Of a stretch of DNA of 64,000 nucleotides, positions 17,730 to 26,086 are shown piece after piece. Position numbers and translations under genes: made by a program. Positions within the stretch are counted from its first letter, which is position 1, and each line of letters opens with the position of its first letter. Source of the DNA: Cupriavidus phytohabitans. Lineage in GTDB: Bacteria; Pseudomonadota; Gammaproteobacteria; Burkholderiales; Burkholderiaceae. The DNA is taken from assembly GCF_000426345.1 (NCBI RefSeq), contig NZ_AUFE01000010.1, forward strand, positions 1 to 64,000, read 5' to 3'. The notes beneath the pieces were generated by a model, which was not told the DNA's origin, did no database searches, and saw only the letters and a list, made by a program, of their open reading frames with translations.

Positions 17730-18665
17730 TCAGTCCCGCATCTCGCGGCCGGTCAGCTTGAGGAACACGTCCTCCAGGTTGGCCGGGCGGTGCAGGTAGC
17801 GCACGCCGTTCCTGCCGTGCAGCGCCGCCAGCAGCGGGGCGGGCTCGCGCACGTAGCAGAACAGGGTCTCGCCGCTCATTTCGGTGCGCTGCGCCAGCGG
17901 CGTCAGCGTGCCGCGCAGCGCTTCCAGTTCATCGCCGTAGACCTCGACCACGTCGCAGCCGATCTGGCTGTCGATCAGCTCGTGCGGCTTGCCTTCGGCG
18001 ATCTTGCGCCCGCCGTCGATCACGCACAGGTAGTTGCACAGCCGTTCGGCTTCTTCCATGAAGTGCGTGGTCAGCAAGATGGTCTTGCCGCTTGCCATCA
18101 GCGACTTCAGGCGCTCCCAGATCAGGTGGCGCGCCTGCGGATCCAGCCCGGTGGTGGGCTCGTCCATCACCAGCAGGTCGGGATCGTTGATCAGCGCGCG
18201 CGCCACCGTCAGGCGCCGGCGCATGCCGCCGGAGAGGTCGCGCACCTGGGCGTCGGCGCGGCTTTCCAGCCGGGCGAATTCCAGCAGCATCGGCACGCGC
18301 CGCGCTATCTCGGCCGACGACAGGCCAAAGTAGCGACCGAAGATGCGCAGGTTCTCGATCACCGAGAAATCCGGGTCGAGGTTGTCGAACTGCGGCACCA
18401 CGCCCACGCGCATGCGCGCCTGCGGCGCCCGCTCGGGAATGGGTTCGCCGCACAGCGTCAGTGTGCCGGCCATCGGCGTGGTCAGGCCCAGCAGCAGGCG
18501 CAGCGTGGTGGTCTTGCCGGCGCCGTTGGGGCCAAGCAGGCCGAAGCACTGGCCGCGAAACACCTGGAGGTCGAGGTCGTCGACAACGACCGTATCGCCG
18601 TATTGCTTGCGCACCTTGCGCAACTCGAGGATGGCAGTCAAGGCAGGGTCCGGTAGGCGCCCCAA
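17730..18665 (-). CDS. nodI: NodI-family ABC transporter ATP-binding protein
   Basis: This is a 311-residue ATPase partner of the NodJ-like permease. Walker A is [10 protein letters not shown], the Q-loop is VVPQFDNLD, the signature is LSGGMRRRL, Walker B is [10 protein letters not shown], and the H-loop is [13 protein letters not shown]. The C-terminal [18 protein letters not shown] is close to NodI. The listed start is a TTG at 18665. A second TTG at 18638 ([10 protein letters not shown]) is equally possible because neither has a strong ribosome binding site. It heads the three-gene operon. Confidence 0.87.
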   Translation of the reverse strand: MGRLPDPALTAILELRKVRKQYGDTVVVDDLDLQVFRGQCFGLLGPNGAGKTTTLRLLLGLTTPMAGTLTLCGEPIPERAPQARMRVGVVPQFDNLDPDFSVIENLRIFGRYFGLSSAEIARRVPMLLEFARLESRADAQVRDLSGGMRRRLTVARALINDPDLLVMDEPTTGLDPQARHLIWERLKSLMASGKTILLTTHFMEEAERLCNYLCVIDGGRKIAEGKPHELIDSQIGCDVVEVYGDELEALRGTLTPLAQRTEMSGETLFCYVREPAPLLAALHGRNGVRYLHRPANLEDVFLKLTGREMRD

Positions 18666-18775
18666 GGGGGCGCAATATCTGCCATTATGCCGGGCATCGG
18701 CGCAATGCTCAGGTGGCGCAGTGCAGCAAAAGCCGCCAATGTTGTGAGCATCCGTGACGCGTTGCGCGCGGGCAT

Positions 18776-18807
18776 AAAAAAACCGCCAGCGAACTGGCGG
18801 TTTTTTT
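18776..18807. terminator. Bidirectional terminator between rpsU and the NodIJ operon
   Basis: CCGCCAG (18783-18789) pairs with CTGGCGG (18794-18800) across CGAA, with seven As before and seven Ts after. It can terminate transcripts from both strands; rpsU reads into it on the minus strand. Confidence 0.9.
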
Positions 18808-18823
18808 GCGAAGCTTGCCCGAA

Positions 18824-19036
18824 TCAGTACATCTTCTTCGGCAGCATTTGCATGCGCAGACGCTTGCGCAGGCGTGCTTCGGCGGCCTTCTTCTTGCGCT
18901 TGCGCTCGGTCGTCGGCTTCTCGTAAGCGGTGCGGCTCTTGAGTTCAACGATCAGGCCAGTCTGCAGAATGGCACGACGGAAACGCCGCATTGCAACTTC
19001 AACGGGCTCACCGGGTTTCAAGACGATCTTAGTCAA
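18824..19036 (-). CDS. rpsU: 30S ribosomal protein S21
   Basis: This is a 70-residue, highly basic protein of the small ribosomal subunit, needed for base-pairing of mRNA leaders to 16S rRNA. The conserved core is [14 protein letters not shown] followed by a Lys/Arg-rich tail. Translation appears to start at TTG (19034-19036): AAAGGA sits five bases upstream, and no ATG is available near the family start. A non-ATG start on such a highly expressed gene is unusual. The gene stands alone, ending at a strong bidirectional terminator. Confidence 0.94.
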   Translation of the reverse strand: MTKIVLKPGEPVEVAMRRFRRAILQTGLIVELKSRTAYEKPTTERKRKKKAAEARLRKRLRMQMLPKKMY

Positions 19037-19437
19037 TTCAGTCCTTTAGGGGATTGCCGCGGTAGCGGCTGGTTCACACGGGGGGAAACTGCTGTCGCCG
19101 GAGCGACTGGTATTGCACGCTGGGCATGTGCCCGGTGCGCCCCCGCGAACCTGAAAGATGTGGACGTTTTAGTCCGTGCAACCAGTGTCAGGGGTGATAG
19201 CGCCAGGTCCAAATATAACTGGAGCCTGACAGTACCGGTTTCCATGAATGCTATACGCCCGTAACTATGGCATGTATACGACGCATCTGTCAAGAATGGC
19301 TTGCGACCGGCGCCGCAGCGGAGCGGCGGCAAGGGGCGAATTATACCCTTTCCTCGCTCGTCCACCAGTTCTTGGGAATCACGGGGTGATGGTCCGGACG
19401 CCGCCTCCCGGTAAACCCGCAGCACGCCCGAAATTGT

Positions 19438-19465
19438 TTGACGATGATATTCATATGCATAAACT
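19438..19465 (+). promoter_or_regulatory. Predicted promoter of the cupin/acyl-CoA operon
   Basis: TTGACG (19438-19443) is followed after 16 bases by TAAACT (19460-19465). The start point would be near 19472, inside the palindrome listed next. The AT-rich character stands out from the flanking GC-rich DNA. Confidence 0.55.
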
Positions 19466-19468
19466 AAG

Positions 19469-19484
19469 ATTCATAAGTATGAAT
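19469..19484. promoter_or_regulatory. Palindromic operator candidate
   Basis: ATTCATAAGTATGAAT is a perfect 7-bp inverted repeat with a two-base centre. A further copy of the half-site ATTCATA begins at 19449, 20 bases earlier and inside the promoter. The position over the predicted transcription start fits a repressor site. The obvious candidate is the IclR protein encoded at the end of the operon. Confidence 0.6.
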
Positions 19485-19521
19485 TCATCGCCAACTGGCG
19501 AAGCCTCGACAGGAGAGCAGC

Positions 19522-19910
19522 GTGCCGCAATCCCCCGTTTATTTCATCTCGACCGAGGAGGTCGAGGGCTACCACCCCGCCAACCACGTCGGCACGCTGA
19601 CCGCCGCCTGATCGGGCCCGAGACCGTGGGGTCGCGCCACCTGGAAGTGATCCACGGCACCATCGAGAAAGGCAAGGGCGCGCTGCCCCACGCGCATCCC
19701 GGTATCGAACAGGTGTGCTACGTGCTGGAAGGCCGGGCCATTGCCGAGGTCGGCGGCCAGCGCAAGGAACTTGGCCCGGGCGATTGCTGCTTCTTCCCGC
19801 CGGACGAAATGCATGTGTTCACGGTGGTAAGTGAAGAGCCAGCCAGGATCCTGGTGATCTATTCCCCACCATACGAGGAATCGCCCGAGCGCGTGGTACG
19901 GCCCGCCTGA
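19522..19910 (+). pseudogene. Cupin-domain protein, frameshifted
   Basis: Translation should start at GTG 19522 after AGGAG (MPQSPVYFISTEEVEGYHP), but this frame stops at TGA 19609-19611 after 29 codons. The rest of the protein is intact in the frame one base earlier, from about RRLIGPETVGSRHLEV to the stop at 19910. It includes the cupin motifs HAHPGIEQVCYVLEG and GDCCFFPPDEMHVF. One extra C in CTGACCGCCGCC near 19597-19605 would restore a single protein of about 129 residues with LTRRLIGPE across the join. This is either a real inactivation or a sequencing error. It is the first gene of the acyl-CoA operon; small cupins often bind a metal and act on small acids or sugars. Confidence 0.8.
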
Positions 19911-19958
19911 GACGCGGCCGGCCACGGCAAGGGTTCATATAACGACAGGAGACAGACC

Positions 19959-20936
19959 GTGAAGTCCTTCAAGACCGCTTTCGCCAGCCTGGTGCTGGGA
20001 TGTGCCGCCGCGCTGTTCGCAGCACCGGCGCTGGCCGCCGATGAATTTCCGTCCAAGCCGCTGCGCCTGGTGGTGCCGTTCGCCGCCGGCAGCGGCACCG
20101 ATGCCGTGGCGCGGCTGACCGCCAAGTACCTGGGCGAATCGCTGCAGCAGCCGGTAGTGGTCGACAACAAGCCGGGCGCCAATGGCACCATCGCCGCCGA
20201 GTTCGTCGCCAAGGCGCCGGCGGACGGCTATACGCTGTTCATGACCACCAACACCACGCATTCGGCCAACCCGTCGCTGATGAAACAGCTGCGCTACGAC
20301 CCGGTCAAGGACTTCACGCCGGTTTCGCGCATGGGCAACCTGCCGTTCATGCTGGTGGTCAATCCGCAACTGCCGGTGAAGACGCTGCGCGAGTTCATCG
20401 ACTACGCCAGGGCGCATCCTGGCATGAGCTACGCGAGCGGCAACAGCACCGGCATCGTCGCCGGCGCGACGCTGTCGAAGATGGCGGGCCTGAAGATGCT
20501 GCACGTGCCGTACAAGAGCACGCCGCCGGCAATGACCGACGTGATGGGCGGCCAGGTGCAGGCGATGTTCGTCGACTTTGCCGCGGGCATCGCCAATGTG
20601 CGCGCCGGCAAGCTGCGCGCGCTGGCCGTGACCACCGCGCAACGCAGTGCGCTGCTGCCCGACCTGCCGCCGGTCAGCAGTGCGCCCGAACTCAAGGGTT
20701 TCGATATCACGTCCTGGAACGGCGTTTTCGCACCCGCCGGCGTGCCGGCACCCGTGGTGGAGCGCCTCAACCGCGAGCTGGTTGCCATTGCCACCAGCAA
20801 GCAGCACGCCGCGCAGTTCCACGCGCTAGGGTTCGAGCCGTTCGGCAGCACACCCGCCGAGCTGAACCAGTTTGTCGTGGCCGAACTGCAGAAGTGGTCG
20901 CGTCTGGTGAAGGACGCGGGCATCCAGCCGGAATAA
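19959..20936 (+). CDS. Bug-family tripartite tricarboxylate transporter receptor (TctC-like)
   Basis: This is a 325-residue periplasmic solute-binding protein. A signal peptide of about 26 residues ends in APALAA. The Bug signatures PLRLVVPFAAGSGTD, VVDNKPGANGTIA and SWNGVFAPAGVPAPVV are present. Bug proteins bind carboxylates or related small molecules and serve TctAB carriers or sensing. No TctA/TctB genes are nearby, so this is an orphan receptor, as is common in Burkholderiales. The start is GTG 19959 behind AGGAGAC. Its place beside acyl-CoA enzymes suggests it captures the carboxylic acid that the operon degrades. Confidence 0.92.
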   Translation: MKSFKTAFASLVLGCAAALFAAPALAADEFPSKPLRLVVPFAAGSGTDAVARLTAKYLGESLQQPVVVDNKPGANGTIAAEFVAKAPADGYTLFMTTNTTHSANPSLMKQLRYDPVKDFTPVSRMGNLPFMLVVNPQLPVKTLREFIDYARAHPGMSYASGNSTGIVAGATLSKMAGLKMLHVPYKSTPPAMTDVMGGQVQAMFVDFAAGIANVRAGKLRALAVTTAQRSALLPDLPPVSSAPELKGFDITSWNGVFAPAGVPAPVVERLNRELVAIATSKQHAAQFHALGFEPFGSTPAELNQFVVAELQKWSRLVKDAGIQPE

Positions 20937-20956
20937 ACAACCAGACAGGCAAGCTC

Positions 20957-22123
20957 ATGAATTTCGATCTCTCCGAAGAACAGGCATCGATCGTCGAAGC
21001 CGTGCAACAGGTCTGCACGCAGTTCGACATGGAATACTGGGACCGGCTCGACAAGTCCGGCACCTATCCGCACGAGTTCTACAAGACCCTGTGCGAGGGC
21101 GGCTGGCTGGGCGTGGCGATGCCGGAGGCGTTCGGCGGCGCCGGTCTCGGCATCCTGGAAGCGGCGCTGGTGATGCAGACCATCTCGCAGTCGGGAGCGG
21201 GCATGACCGGCGCCTCGGCGGTGCACATGAACGTGTTCGGCCTGAACCCGGTGGTGGTGTTCGGCACCGAGGAGCAGAAGGGCCGTTTCCTGCCGCCGTT
21301 GATCGCCGGCAAGGAGAAGGCCTGTTTCGGCGTGACCGAGCCCGATGCGGGCCTGGACACCACCAAGCTCAAGACCTTCGCGCGCAAGGTGCCGGGCGGC
21401 TATTCGGTGAGCGGGCGCAAGATCTGGATCTCGACCGCGCAGGTGGCTGACCGCATGCTGCTGCTGGCGCGCACCACGCCGCTGGAGCAGGTGAAGAAGT
21501 CGACCGAAGGGCTGTCGCTGTTCTACACCAAGGTCGACCGCAGCAAGATCGAGATCCGTGAGATCGACAAGATGGGCCGCGCCGCCGTCGATACCAACAT
21601 GCTGTTCATCGACGACCTGTTCATCCCGGAAGAAGACCGGATCGGCGAGGAGGGCAAGGGCTTCGAGTACATCCTGCATGGCCTGAACCCCGAGCGCATC
21701 CTGATCGCGGCCGAAGCCATCGGGCTGGGTCGCGCGGCGCTGGCGATCGCCACGCAGTATGCCAAGGAGCGTGTGGTCTTCGGCCGTCCGATCGGCACGA
21801 ACCAGGGCGTCCAGCACCCGCTGGCGCAGGCCTGGATGCAGCTGGAATCGGCCAACCTGATGATGCTGAAGGCCGCCGCGCGCTACGACGCGGGCCAGTC
21901 CTGCGGGGCCGAGGCCAACGCAGCCAAGTACCTCGCCGCCGAGGCCGGCCACAACGCCTGCCAGACCGCGATCCTGACGCTGGGCGGCATGGGCTATTCA
22001 CGCGAATACCGCGTCGAGCGCCTGCTGCGCGAATCGTATATCCCACGCATCGCGCCGGTCAGCCCGCAGCTGATCATGTGCTTTATCGCCGAGCGCGTGC
22101 TGGGTTTGCCCAAGTCCTACTGA
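20957..22123 (+). CDS. Acyl-CoA dehydrogenase family protein
   Basis: This is a 388-residue FAD-dependent enzyme that introduces a double bond into an acyl-CoA thioester, passing electrons to ETF. The order is an N-terminal helical domain, the middle domain with CFGVTEPDAGLDTTKLKT and KIWISTAQVAD, and the C-terminal helices with QTAILTLGGMGYSREYRVERLLRE. Family-typical length supports ATG 20957 over an upstream extension. Substrate chain length cannot be read from the sequence. The CoA transferase next to it, 13 bases downstream, would supply the thioester. Confidence 0.93.
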   Translation: MNFDLSEEQASIVEAVQQVCTQFDMEYWDRLDKSGTYPHEFYKTLCEGGWLGVAMPEAFGGAGLGILEAALVMQTISQSGAGMTGASAVHMNVFGLNPVVVFGTEEQKGRFLPPLIAGKEKACFGVTEPDAGLDTTKLKTFARKVPGGYSVSGRKIWISTAQVADRMLLLARTTPLEQVKKSTEGLSLFYTKVDRSKIEIREIDKMGRAAVDTNMLFIDDLFIPEEDRIGEEGKGFEYILHGLNPERILIAAEAIGLGRAALAIATQYAKERVVFGRPIGTNQGVQHPLAQAWMQLESANLMMLKAAARYDAGQSCGAEANAAKYLAAEAGHNACQTAILTLGGMGYSREYRVERLLRESYIPRIAPVSPQLIMCFIAERVLGLPKSY

Positions 22124-22136
22124 ACGGGGGACGACG

Positions 22137-23291
22137 ATGCAAGACAAAGCGCCTCCCGCGACCGGGCCACTGGCGGGCGTGCGGGTGATCGACATGACCT
22201 CGGTCGCGATGGGTCCGTACGCCACGCAGATCCTCGGCGACATGGGCGCCGAGGTAATCAAGGTCGAAGCGCCCGCCGGCGATGTGTTCCGCCATGCCGA
22301 GCCCGCGCGACATGCCGCGATGGGCGCCAGCTTCCTCAACCTGAACCGAAACAAGCGGTTTGTCGTGCTCGACGTCAAGCAGCCGGATGACCTTGCCGAG
22401 CTGAAGTCGCTGATCGCCACGGCCGATGTCTTCGTCTCCAACGTGCGTCCGCAGTCGTTGCGCAAGCTCGGCCTGGACTATGCCTCGCTGCGGGCGGACC
22501 ATCCGCGGCTGATCTATTGCGGCGCCTATGGCTACTCGGAGGAGGGCCCGTATGCCGGCGCACCGGCCTTCGACGACATCATCCAGGCGCGCAGCGGGAT
22601 GGCGCAGTTCCAGGGCGCCAACTCGAACGAGGGGCCGCAGTACGTCAACACCATCCTGGCCGACAAGGTCGCCGGCCTGACCGTCGCCTATGCGATCCCG
22701 ATGGCGCTGTATGAGCGTGAGCGATCGGGCCAGGGGCAGGCCATCGAGGTGCCGATGTTCGAAACGCTGGTGTCCTTTCTTGCCACCGAGCAGCTCGCCG
22801 GGCAGACTTTCGTGCCGCCGCTCGGCGCTGCCGGCTATCCGCGCGTGATGTCGGCCCACCGCAAGCCGTACCGTACCAGCGACGGCCATCTCGCTCTGCT
22901 GCCCTATACCAGCGCGCAGTGGCTGCGCTTTTTCGACCTGTCAGGCCATGCCGAACTGGCGCGCGACCCGCGCTATGCCACGCCCGCCGCGCGCAGCGCC
23001 AATATCGACGCACTCTACGCCACGCTGGCCGAGATCGTCGCGCAGCGCACCACCGCGGAATGGCTGGCGTTGTTGCGCGACGCCGATATCCCGCACAGCG
23101 AGCTGCCGCATTTCGACAGCCTGGTGGATGACCCGCACCTGCGCGCCACCGGTATGATGTTCGAATACGACCATCCGAGCGAAGGACGCCTGCGCGGCGT
23201 TGGCATCCCCACGCGGTTCTCGCGTACACCGGGCAATATCCGTAGTTGGCCGGAAGGCTTGCCAAAGGCGCAGGACGACGCCGGCACCTGA
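22137..23291 (+). CDS. CaiB/BaiF (family III) CoA transferase
   Basis: This is a 384-residue enzyme that moves CoA between carboxylic acids through an aspartyl-CoA anhydride. The N-terminal motif LAGVRVIDMTSVAMGPYATQ and the block LGDMGAEVIKVE are typical. The likely catalytic aspartate is D146 in AFDDIIQARSG. Its ribosome binding site is GGGGGAC after the acyl-CoA dehydrogenase stop. Together with the binding protein and dehydrogenase it forms an uptake-activation-oxidation route for an unidentified acid. Confidence 0.93.
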   Translation: MQDKAPPATGPLAGVRVIDMTSVAMGPYATQILGDMGAEVIKVEAPAGDVFRHAEPARHAAMGASFLNLNRNKRFVVLDVKQPDDLAELKSLIATADVFVSNVRPQSLRKLGLDYASLRADHPRLIYCGAYGYSEEGPYAGAPAFDDIIQARSGMAQFQGANSNEGPQYVNTILADKVAGLTVAYAIPMALYERERSGQGQAIEVPMFETLVSFLATEQLAGQTFVPPLGAAGYPRVMSAHRKPYRTSDGHLALLPYTSAQWLRFFDLSGHAELARDPRYATPAARSANIDALYATLAEIVAQRTTAEWLALLRDADIPHSELPHFDSLVDDPHLRATGMMFEYDHPSEGRLRGVGIPTRFSRTPGNIRSWPEGLPKAQDDAGT

Positions 23292-23390
23292 TCCGGTCGC
23301 ACCGGGATCGGCAGGTGCCGCCAGCATGTCGCGTACCAACGCGCCGCGTACAATTCCGGCCAAAGCACACGGAAGTCGAGGAAGCCAACG

Positions 23391-24173
23391 ATGGCAGAAA
23401 ACGAAGCGGCGGAAAAATCCGGCTACGGCAGCGTCAAGACGGCGCTGCGCGTGATCGAGATCATGGAGATCTATGCGCGCGAAGGGCGCTCGCTGACGCT
23501 GACCGAACTGGCGAAGCTGCTGGGCGCGCCGATGTCGAGCTGCCTCGGGCTGATCCGCACGCTGGCGTCGCTGGGCTACCTGTACGAAACCGGCCGCCGC
23601 CAGGGCTATTACCCCACGCGGCGGCTGCTCGATATCGCCCAGCGCATCGCGCGCAACGACCCGCTGCTCGAACGCGTGCAGCCGGTGCTCGAGTCGCTGC
23701 GCGATGACACCGGCGAAACCGTGATCTTCGGCAAGCTGCAGGACGACGGCCGCATTTTGTACCTGGAGGTGCGCGAGTCCGTCAACCCGGTGCGCTATAT
23801 CGCCGCGCCGGGCGAACTGCGCGACGCGCATGTCAATTCCATCGGCCGCGCCATCCTCGGCACCATGACCGCGGAGAGCCGCGCGGAAGTGCTGGCCGGC
23901 GTTTCCTTTGCGTCGCGCACCGGGCGCACGGTGGATTCGCTGCGGGTATTCGAGGCAGCGATGCAGCAATGGCAGGCGCAGGGGTGGTATCCGAATTTCG
24001 GCGAGTCATTCCCGGACCTGGGGGCCATCGCGATTCCGGTATCGCTCGGCGGCGTTGTTTACGGGATGTCGGTGGCGGGGCCGCTGCATCGGGTCGAAGC
24101 CAATACAGAGGCTATCGTTGTGGCACTGAAGGCTGCAGGCGGTTCACTGCAGAGCGGTTCGCCGCAGGGATAA
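23391..24173 (+). CDS. IclR-family transcriptional regulator
   Basis: This is a 260-residue regulator with an N-terminal winged helix (about residues 13-75, TLTELAKLLGAPMSSCLGLIRTL) and a C-terminal IclR effector domain (about 85-255, with the conserved NSIGRAILG and GAIAIPVS). It has AGGAAG as ribosome binding site and probably its own -10 (TACAAT, 23349-23354). I infer it controls the upstream operon through the ATTCATA palindrome at 19469-19484. Activators and repressors both occur in this family. Confidence 0.92.
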   Translation: MAENEAAEKSGYGSVKTALRVIEIMEIYAREGRSLTLTELAKLLGAPMSSCLGLIRTLASLGYLYETGRRQGYYPTRRLLDIAQRIARNDPLLERVQPVLESLRDDTGETVIFGKLQDDGRILYLEVRESVNPVRYIAAPGELRDAHVNSIGRAILGTMTAESRAEVLAGVSFASRTGRTVDSLRVFEAAMQQWQAQGWYPNFGESFPDLGAIAIPVSLGGVVYGMSVAGPLHRVEANTEAIVVALKAAGGSLQSGSPQG

Positions 24174-24242
24174 GCGGGGATAAGCGGTTAAGCGAAGGGC
24201 AGGGGCGCCGCGGCAGCCCCTAACGAAAGCCCCAAAACGAAA

Positions 24243-24268
24243 AAGCCCGGTGCATTTGCACCGGGCTT
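24243..24268 (-). terminator. Terminator downstream of tRNA-Asn
   Basis: AAGCCCGGTGCA (24243-24254) pairs perfectly with TGCACCGGGCTT (24257-24268). On the minus strand it is followed by TTTTCGTTTT, so it ends the tRNA transcript. Confidence 0.85.
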
Positions 24269-24278
24269 CCGTATCGGT

Positions 24279-24354
24279 TGGCTCCCCGACCTGGGCTCGA
24301 ACCAGGGACCTGCGGATTAACAGTCCGTCGCTCTACCGACTGAGCTATCGGGGA
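24279..24354 (-). tRNA. tRNA-Asn (anticodon GTT)
   Basis: The minus strand folds as a 76-nt cloverleaf. The acceptor stem is TCCCCGA/TCGGGGA and the D-arm contains GCTCAGTCGGTAGAGC. The anticodon loop CTGTTAA has GTT, which reads asparagine codons. The T-arm is CCTGGTTCGAGCCCAGG. The CCA end is encoded, and discriminator base G precedes it. Confidence 0.97.
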
Positions 24355-24369
24355 ACAGCTGAGAAAGAA

Positions 24370-24399
24370 ATTATAGCCAGTTTCTCTTTTTGTCGTCAA
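24370..24399 (-). promoter_or_regulatory. Promoter of tRNA-Asn
   Basis: On the minus strand, TTGACG (24399-24394) is followed after 18 bases by a perfect TATAAT (24375-24370), about 15 bases before the tRNA. A second TTGACA lies just upstream (24410-24405). Confidence 0.85.
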
Positions 24400-24514
24400 C
24401 ACCTTGTCAACATTTTATTTGTCGTCAGGTGCTTCGGAGCGGCTGGCTGGCTGCGTCCCACCTTGGTGTTCGACAGCGAGGCCGCATTATAGCGACGGTT
24501 TTTCGTTTGTGCCA

Positions 24515-24543
24515 GAAAAAAACCGCCTTGCGGCGGCTTTTTT
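24515..24543. terminator. Bidirectional terminator after the ferredoxin reductase gene
   Basis: CCGCC (24523-24527) and GGCGG (24532-24536) pair across TTGC, flanked by seven As and six Ts. On the minus strand it ends the reductase transcript. Confidence 0.88.
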
Positions 24544-24566
24544 CTGCGGCACCGTGAAGCGCCGGA

Positions 24567-25676
24567 TCAGTCGAAGACCGGCGATTCCACGCCCAGGACC
24601 TTGTGCAGCTTCGGCGAGGTCGTGGTGTACTGCATGTGGATCTTCTTCTCGGGGAAGATATACGGCGCAGCACCGAACGCGGCCAGCGCGGCCTCGTGGA
24701 AGCCCGACAGGATCAGCTTCTTCTTGCCGGGGTAGGTGTTGATGTCGCCCACGGCGAAAATACCCGGGATATTGGTCTGGAACTTCTCGGTATCCACCTT
24801 GATCTGCTTGCGCTCCAGGTCCAGGCCCCACTCGGCGATGGGGCCGAGCTTGGGCGACAGGCCGAAGAACACCAGCAGGTCGTCCAGCGGCAGGCGGCGG
24901 GTCACGCCGTCGGCGCCCGTCACTTTGATTTCCGTGAGCACGCCGTCCTTCTCTTCATAGCCGCCGATCTGGCCGACCAGGAACTGCATTTCCATCTGTT
25001 CGCACAGTTCCTTCATCTTGGCCACCGAGGCCGGCGCGGCGCGGAAGCCGTCGCGGCGGTGGATCATCACCACCGACTCGGCCTTGCCGACCAGGTCCAG
25101 CGTCCAGTCCAGCGCCGAGTCGCCGCCGCCGACGATCACCAGGTTGCGGCCGTGGAAGCGGCTCGGATCCTTGACGCGGTAGAACAGTTGCTTGCCGTCG
25201 AACTTGTCGAGGCCCTCGACCTTCAGCGTACGCGGCTGGAACGAGCCCACGCCGGCTGCGATGAAGATGGTCTTGGTGATAAAGCGGGTTCCGAGCGAGG
25301 TCTCGACAAAGAAGCGGCCGTCTTCACGGCGCTCCACCACGGAGACTTCCTGGCCCAGGTGGAAGGTGGGCTCGAACGGCTCGATCTGCTTGAGCAGGTT
25401 GTCGGTCAGTTCCTGGCCGGTGCAGCTGGGCACGGCCGGGATGTCGTAGATGGGCTTGTCCGGATACAGCTCCACGCACTGGCCGCCAACGACTTTCAGG
25501 GAATCTATCACGTGGGCCTTGATTTCGAGCAGGCCCAGTTCAAACACCTGGAACAGGCCCACGGGACCGGCGCCGACGATCAGCGCGTCGATTTCCAGCG
25601 GCTGGCCGCCTGCGGGGCTACCGCCTTCGACCTGCTTGGTCGCGTCGGCAACGGGATTTGGAATGCTCAAGTCCAT
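24567..25676 (-). CDS. Ferredoxin--NADP reductase, thioredoxin-reductase-like type
   Basis: This is a 369-residue FAD flavoprotein of the TrxR-like ferredoxin reductase class (PGAP-type name: ferredoxin--NADP(+) reductase). The FAD loop is GAGPVG at residues 35-40, followed by [17 protein letters not shown]. The NADPH loop is [10 protein letters not shown]. The C-terminal FAD block is [13 protein letters not shown]. The redox-active CxxC of true thioredoxin reductases is absent, which supports the ferredoxin assignment. ATG 25676 has AGGAC upstream. It lies directly downstream of fdxA, its likely redox partner. Confidence 0.9.
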   Translation of the reverse strand: MDLSIPNPVADATKQVEGGSPAGGQPLEIDALIVGAGPVGLFQVFELGLLEIKAHVIDSLKVVGGQCVELYPDKPIYDIPAVPSCTGQELTDNLLKQIEPFEPTFHLGQEVSVVERREDGRFFVETSLGTRFITKTIFIAAGVGSFQPRTLKVEGLDKFDGKQLFYRVKDPSRFHGRNLVIVGGGDSALDWTLDLVGKAESVVMIHRRDGFRAAPASVAKMKELCEQMEMQFLVGQIGGYEEKDGVLTEIKVTGADGVTRRLPLDDLLVFFGLSPKLGPIAEWGLDLERKQIKVDTEKFQTNIPGIFAVGDINTYPGKKKLILSGFHEAALAAFGAAPYIFPEKKIHMQYTTTSPKLHKVLGVESPVFD

Positions 25677-25762
25677 ATTCGTCCTGATACGTTGGTTGGG
25701 CACGCGGGTGCCCGGCATTGCGGAAAGCGCGTGGGGACGGCTTTCTTTGCTGCCTGGTGCGC

Positions 25763-26086
25763 TCAGCGCTCCAGGTACTGCAGCTTGTCGGTGGTGTCCT
25801 TCCACTCCTCGGCCTCGGCCAGCGGGGCCTTGGTCTTGGTGATGGAAGGCCAGGCACGGGCCAGTTCGGCGTTCAGTTCAATGAACTGCTGCTGGTCGCC
25901 CGGCACGTCTTCCTCGGCGTAAATGGCGTTCACCGGGCATTCGGCCACGCACACGGCGCAGTCGATGCACTCGTCCGGGTCGATGGCCAGGAAGTTCGGG
26001 CCTTCGCGGAAACAATCCACCGGACATACGTCAACGCAGTCTGTATAGCGGCAACGGATGCAGGATTCGGTGACAACGTGAGTCAT
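25763..26086 (-). CDS. fdxA: Seven-iron ferredoxin FdxA
   Basis: This is a 107-residue ferredoxin with one [3Fe-4S] and one [4Fe-4S] cluster. The cysteines fall one position later than in Azotobacter ferredoxin I. C9, C17 and C50 should bind the three-iron cluster, and C21, C40, C43 and C46 the four-iron cluster, with C12 and C25 extra. The C-terminal extension beyond residue 55 is typical of FdxA. It is co-oriented with the ferredoxin reductase gene 86 bases downstream, which suggests a dedicated electron pair. Confidence 0.95.
   Translation of the reverse strand: MTHVVTESCIRCRYTDCVDVCPVDCFREGPNFLAIDPDECIDCAVCVAECPVNAIYAEEDVPGDQQQFIELNAELARAWPSITKTKAPLAEAEEWKDTTDKLQYLER

Larger units (their letters stand above)
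19037..19521. other. Divergent control region between rpsU and the cupin operon
   Basis: This holds the 5' region of rpsU (minus strand) and the promoter and operator of the catabolic operon (plus strand, listed separately). I see no convincing gene. Two GTWWAC sequences occur here, GTATAC at 19274-19279 and GTAAAC at 19411-19416, of interest only if the trp-operon methylase has that specificity. The rpsU promoter cannot be placed with confidence. Confidence 0.5.

Noticed and set aside
16579..18665. Symbiosis island
   Set aside because: NodIJ-like genes alone do not indicate one. Flanking genes are core, no nod, nif or mobility genes are seen, and composition does not change.
19248..19521. 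Upstream part of the open frame that contains the cupin domain
   Set aside because: It crosses the promoter and operator and has no ribosome binding site; the real N terminus is in the other frame from GTG 19522.
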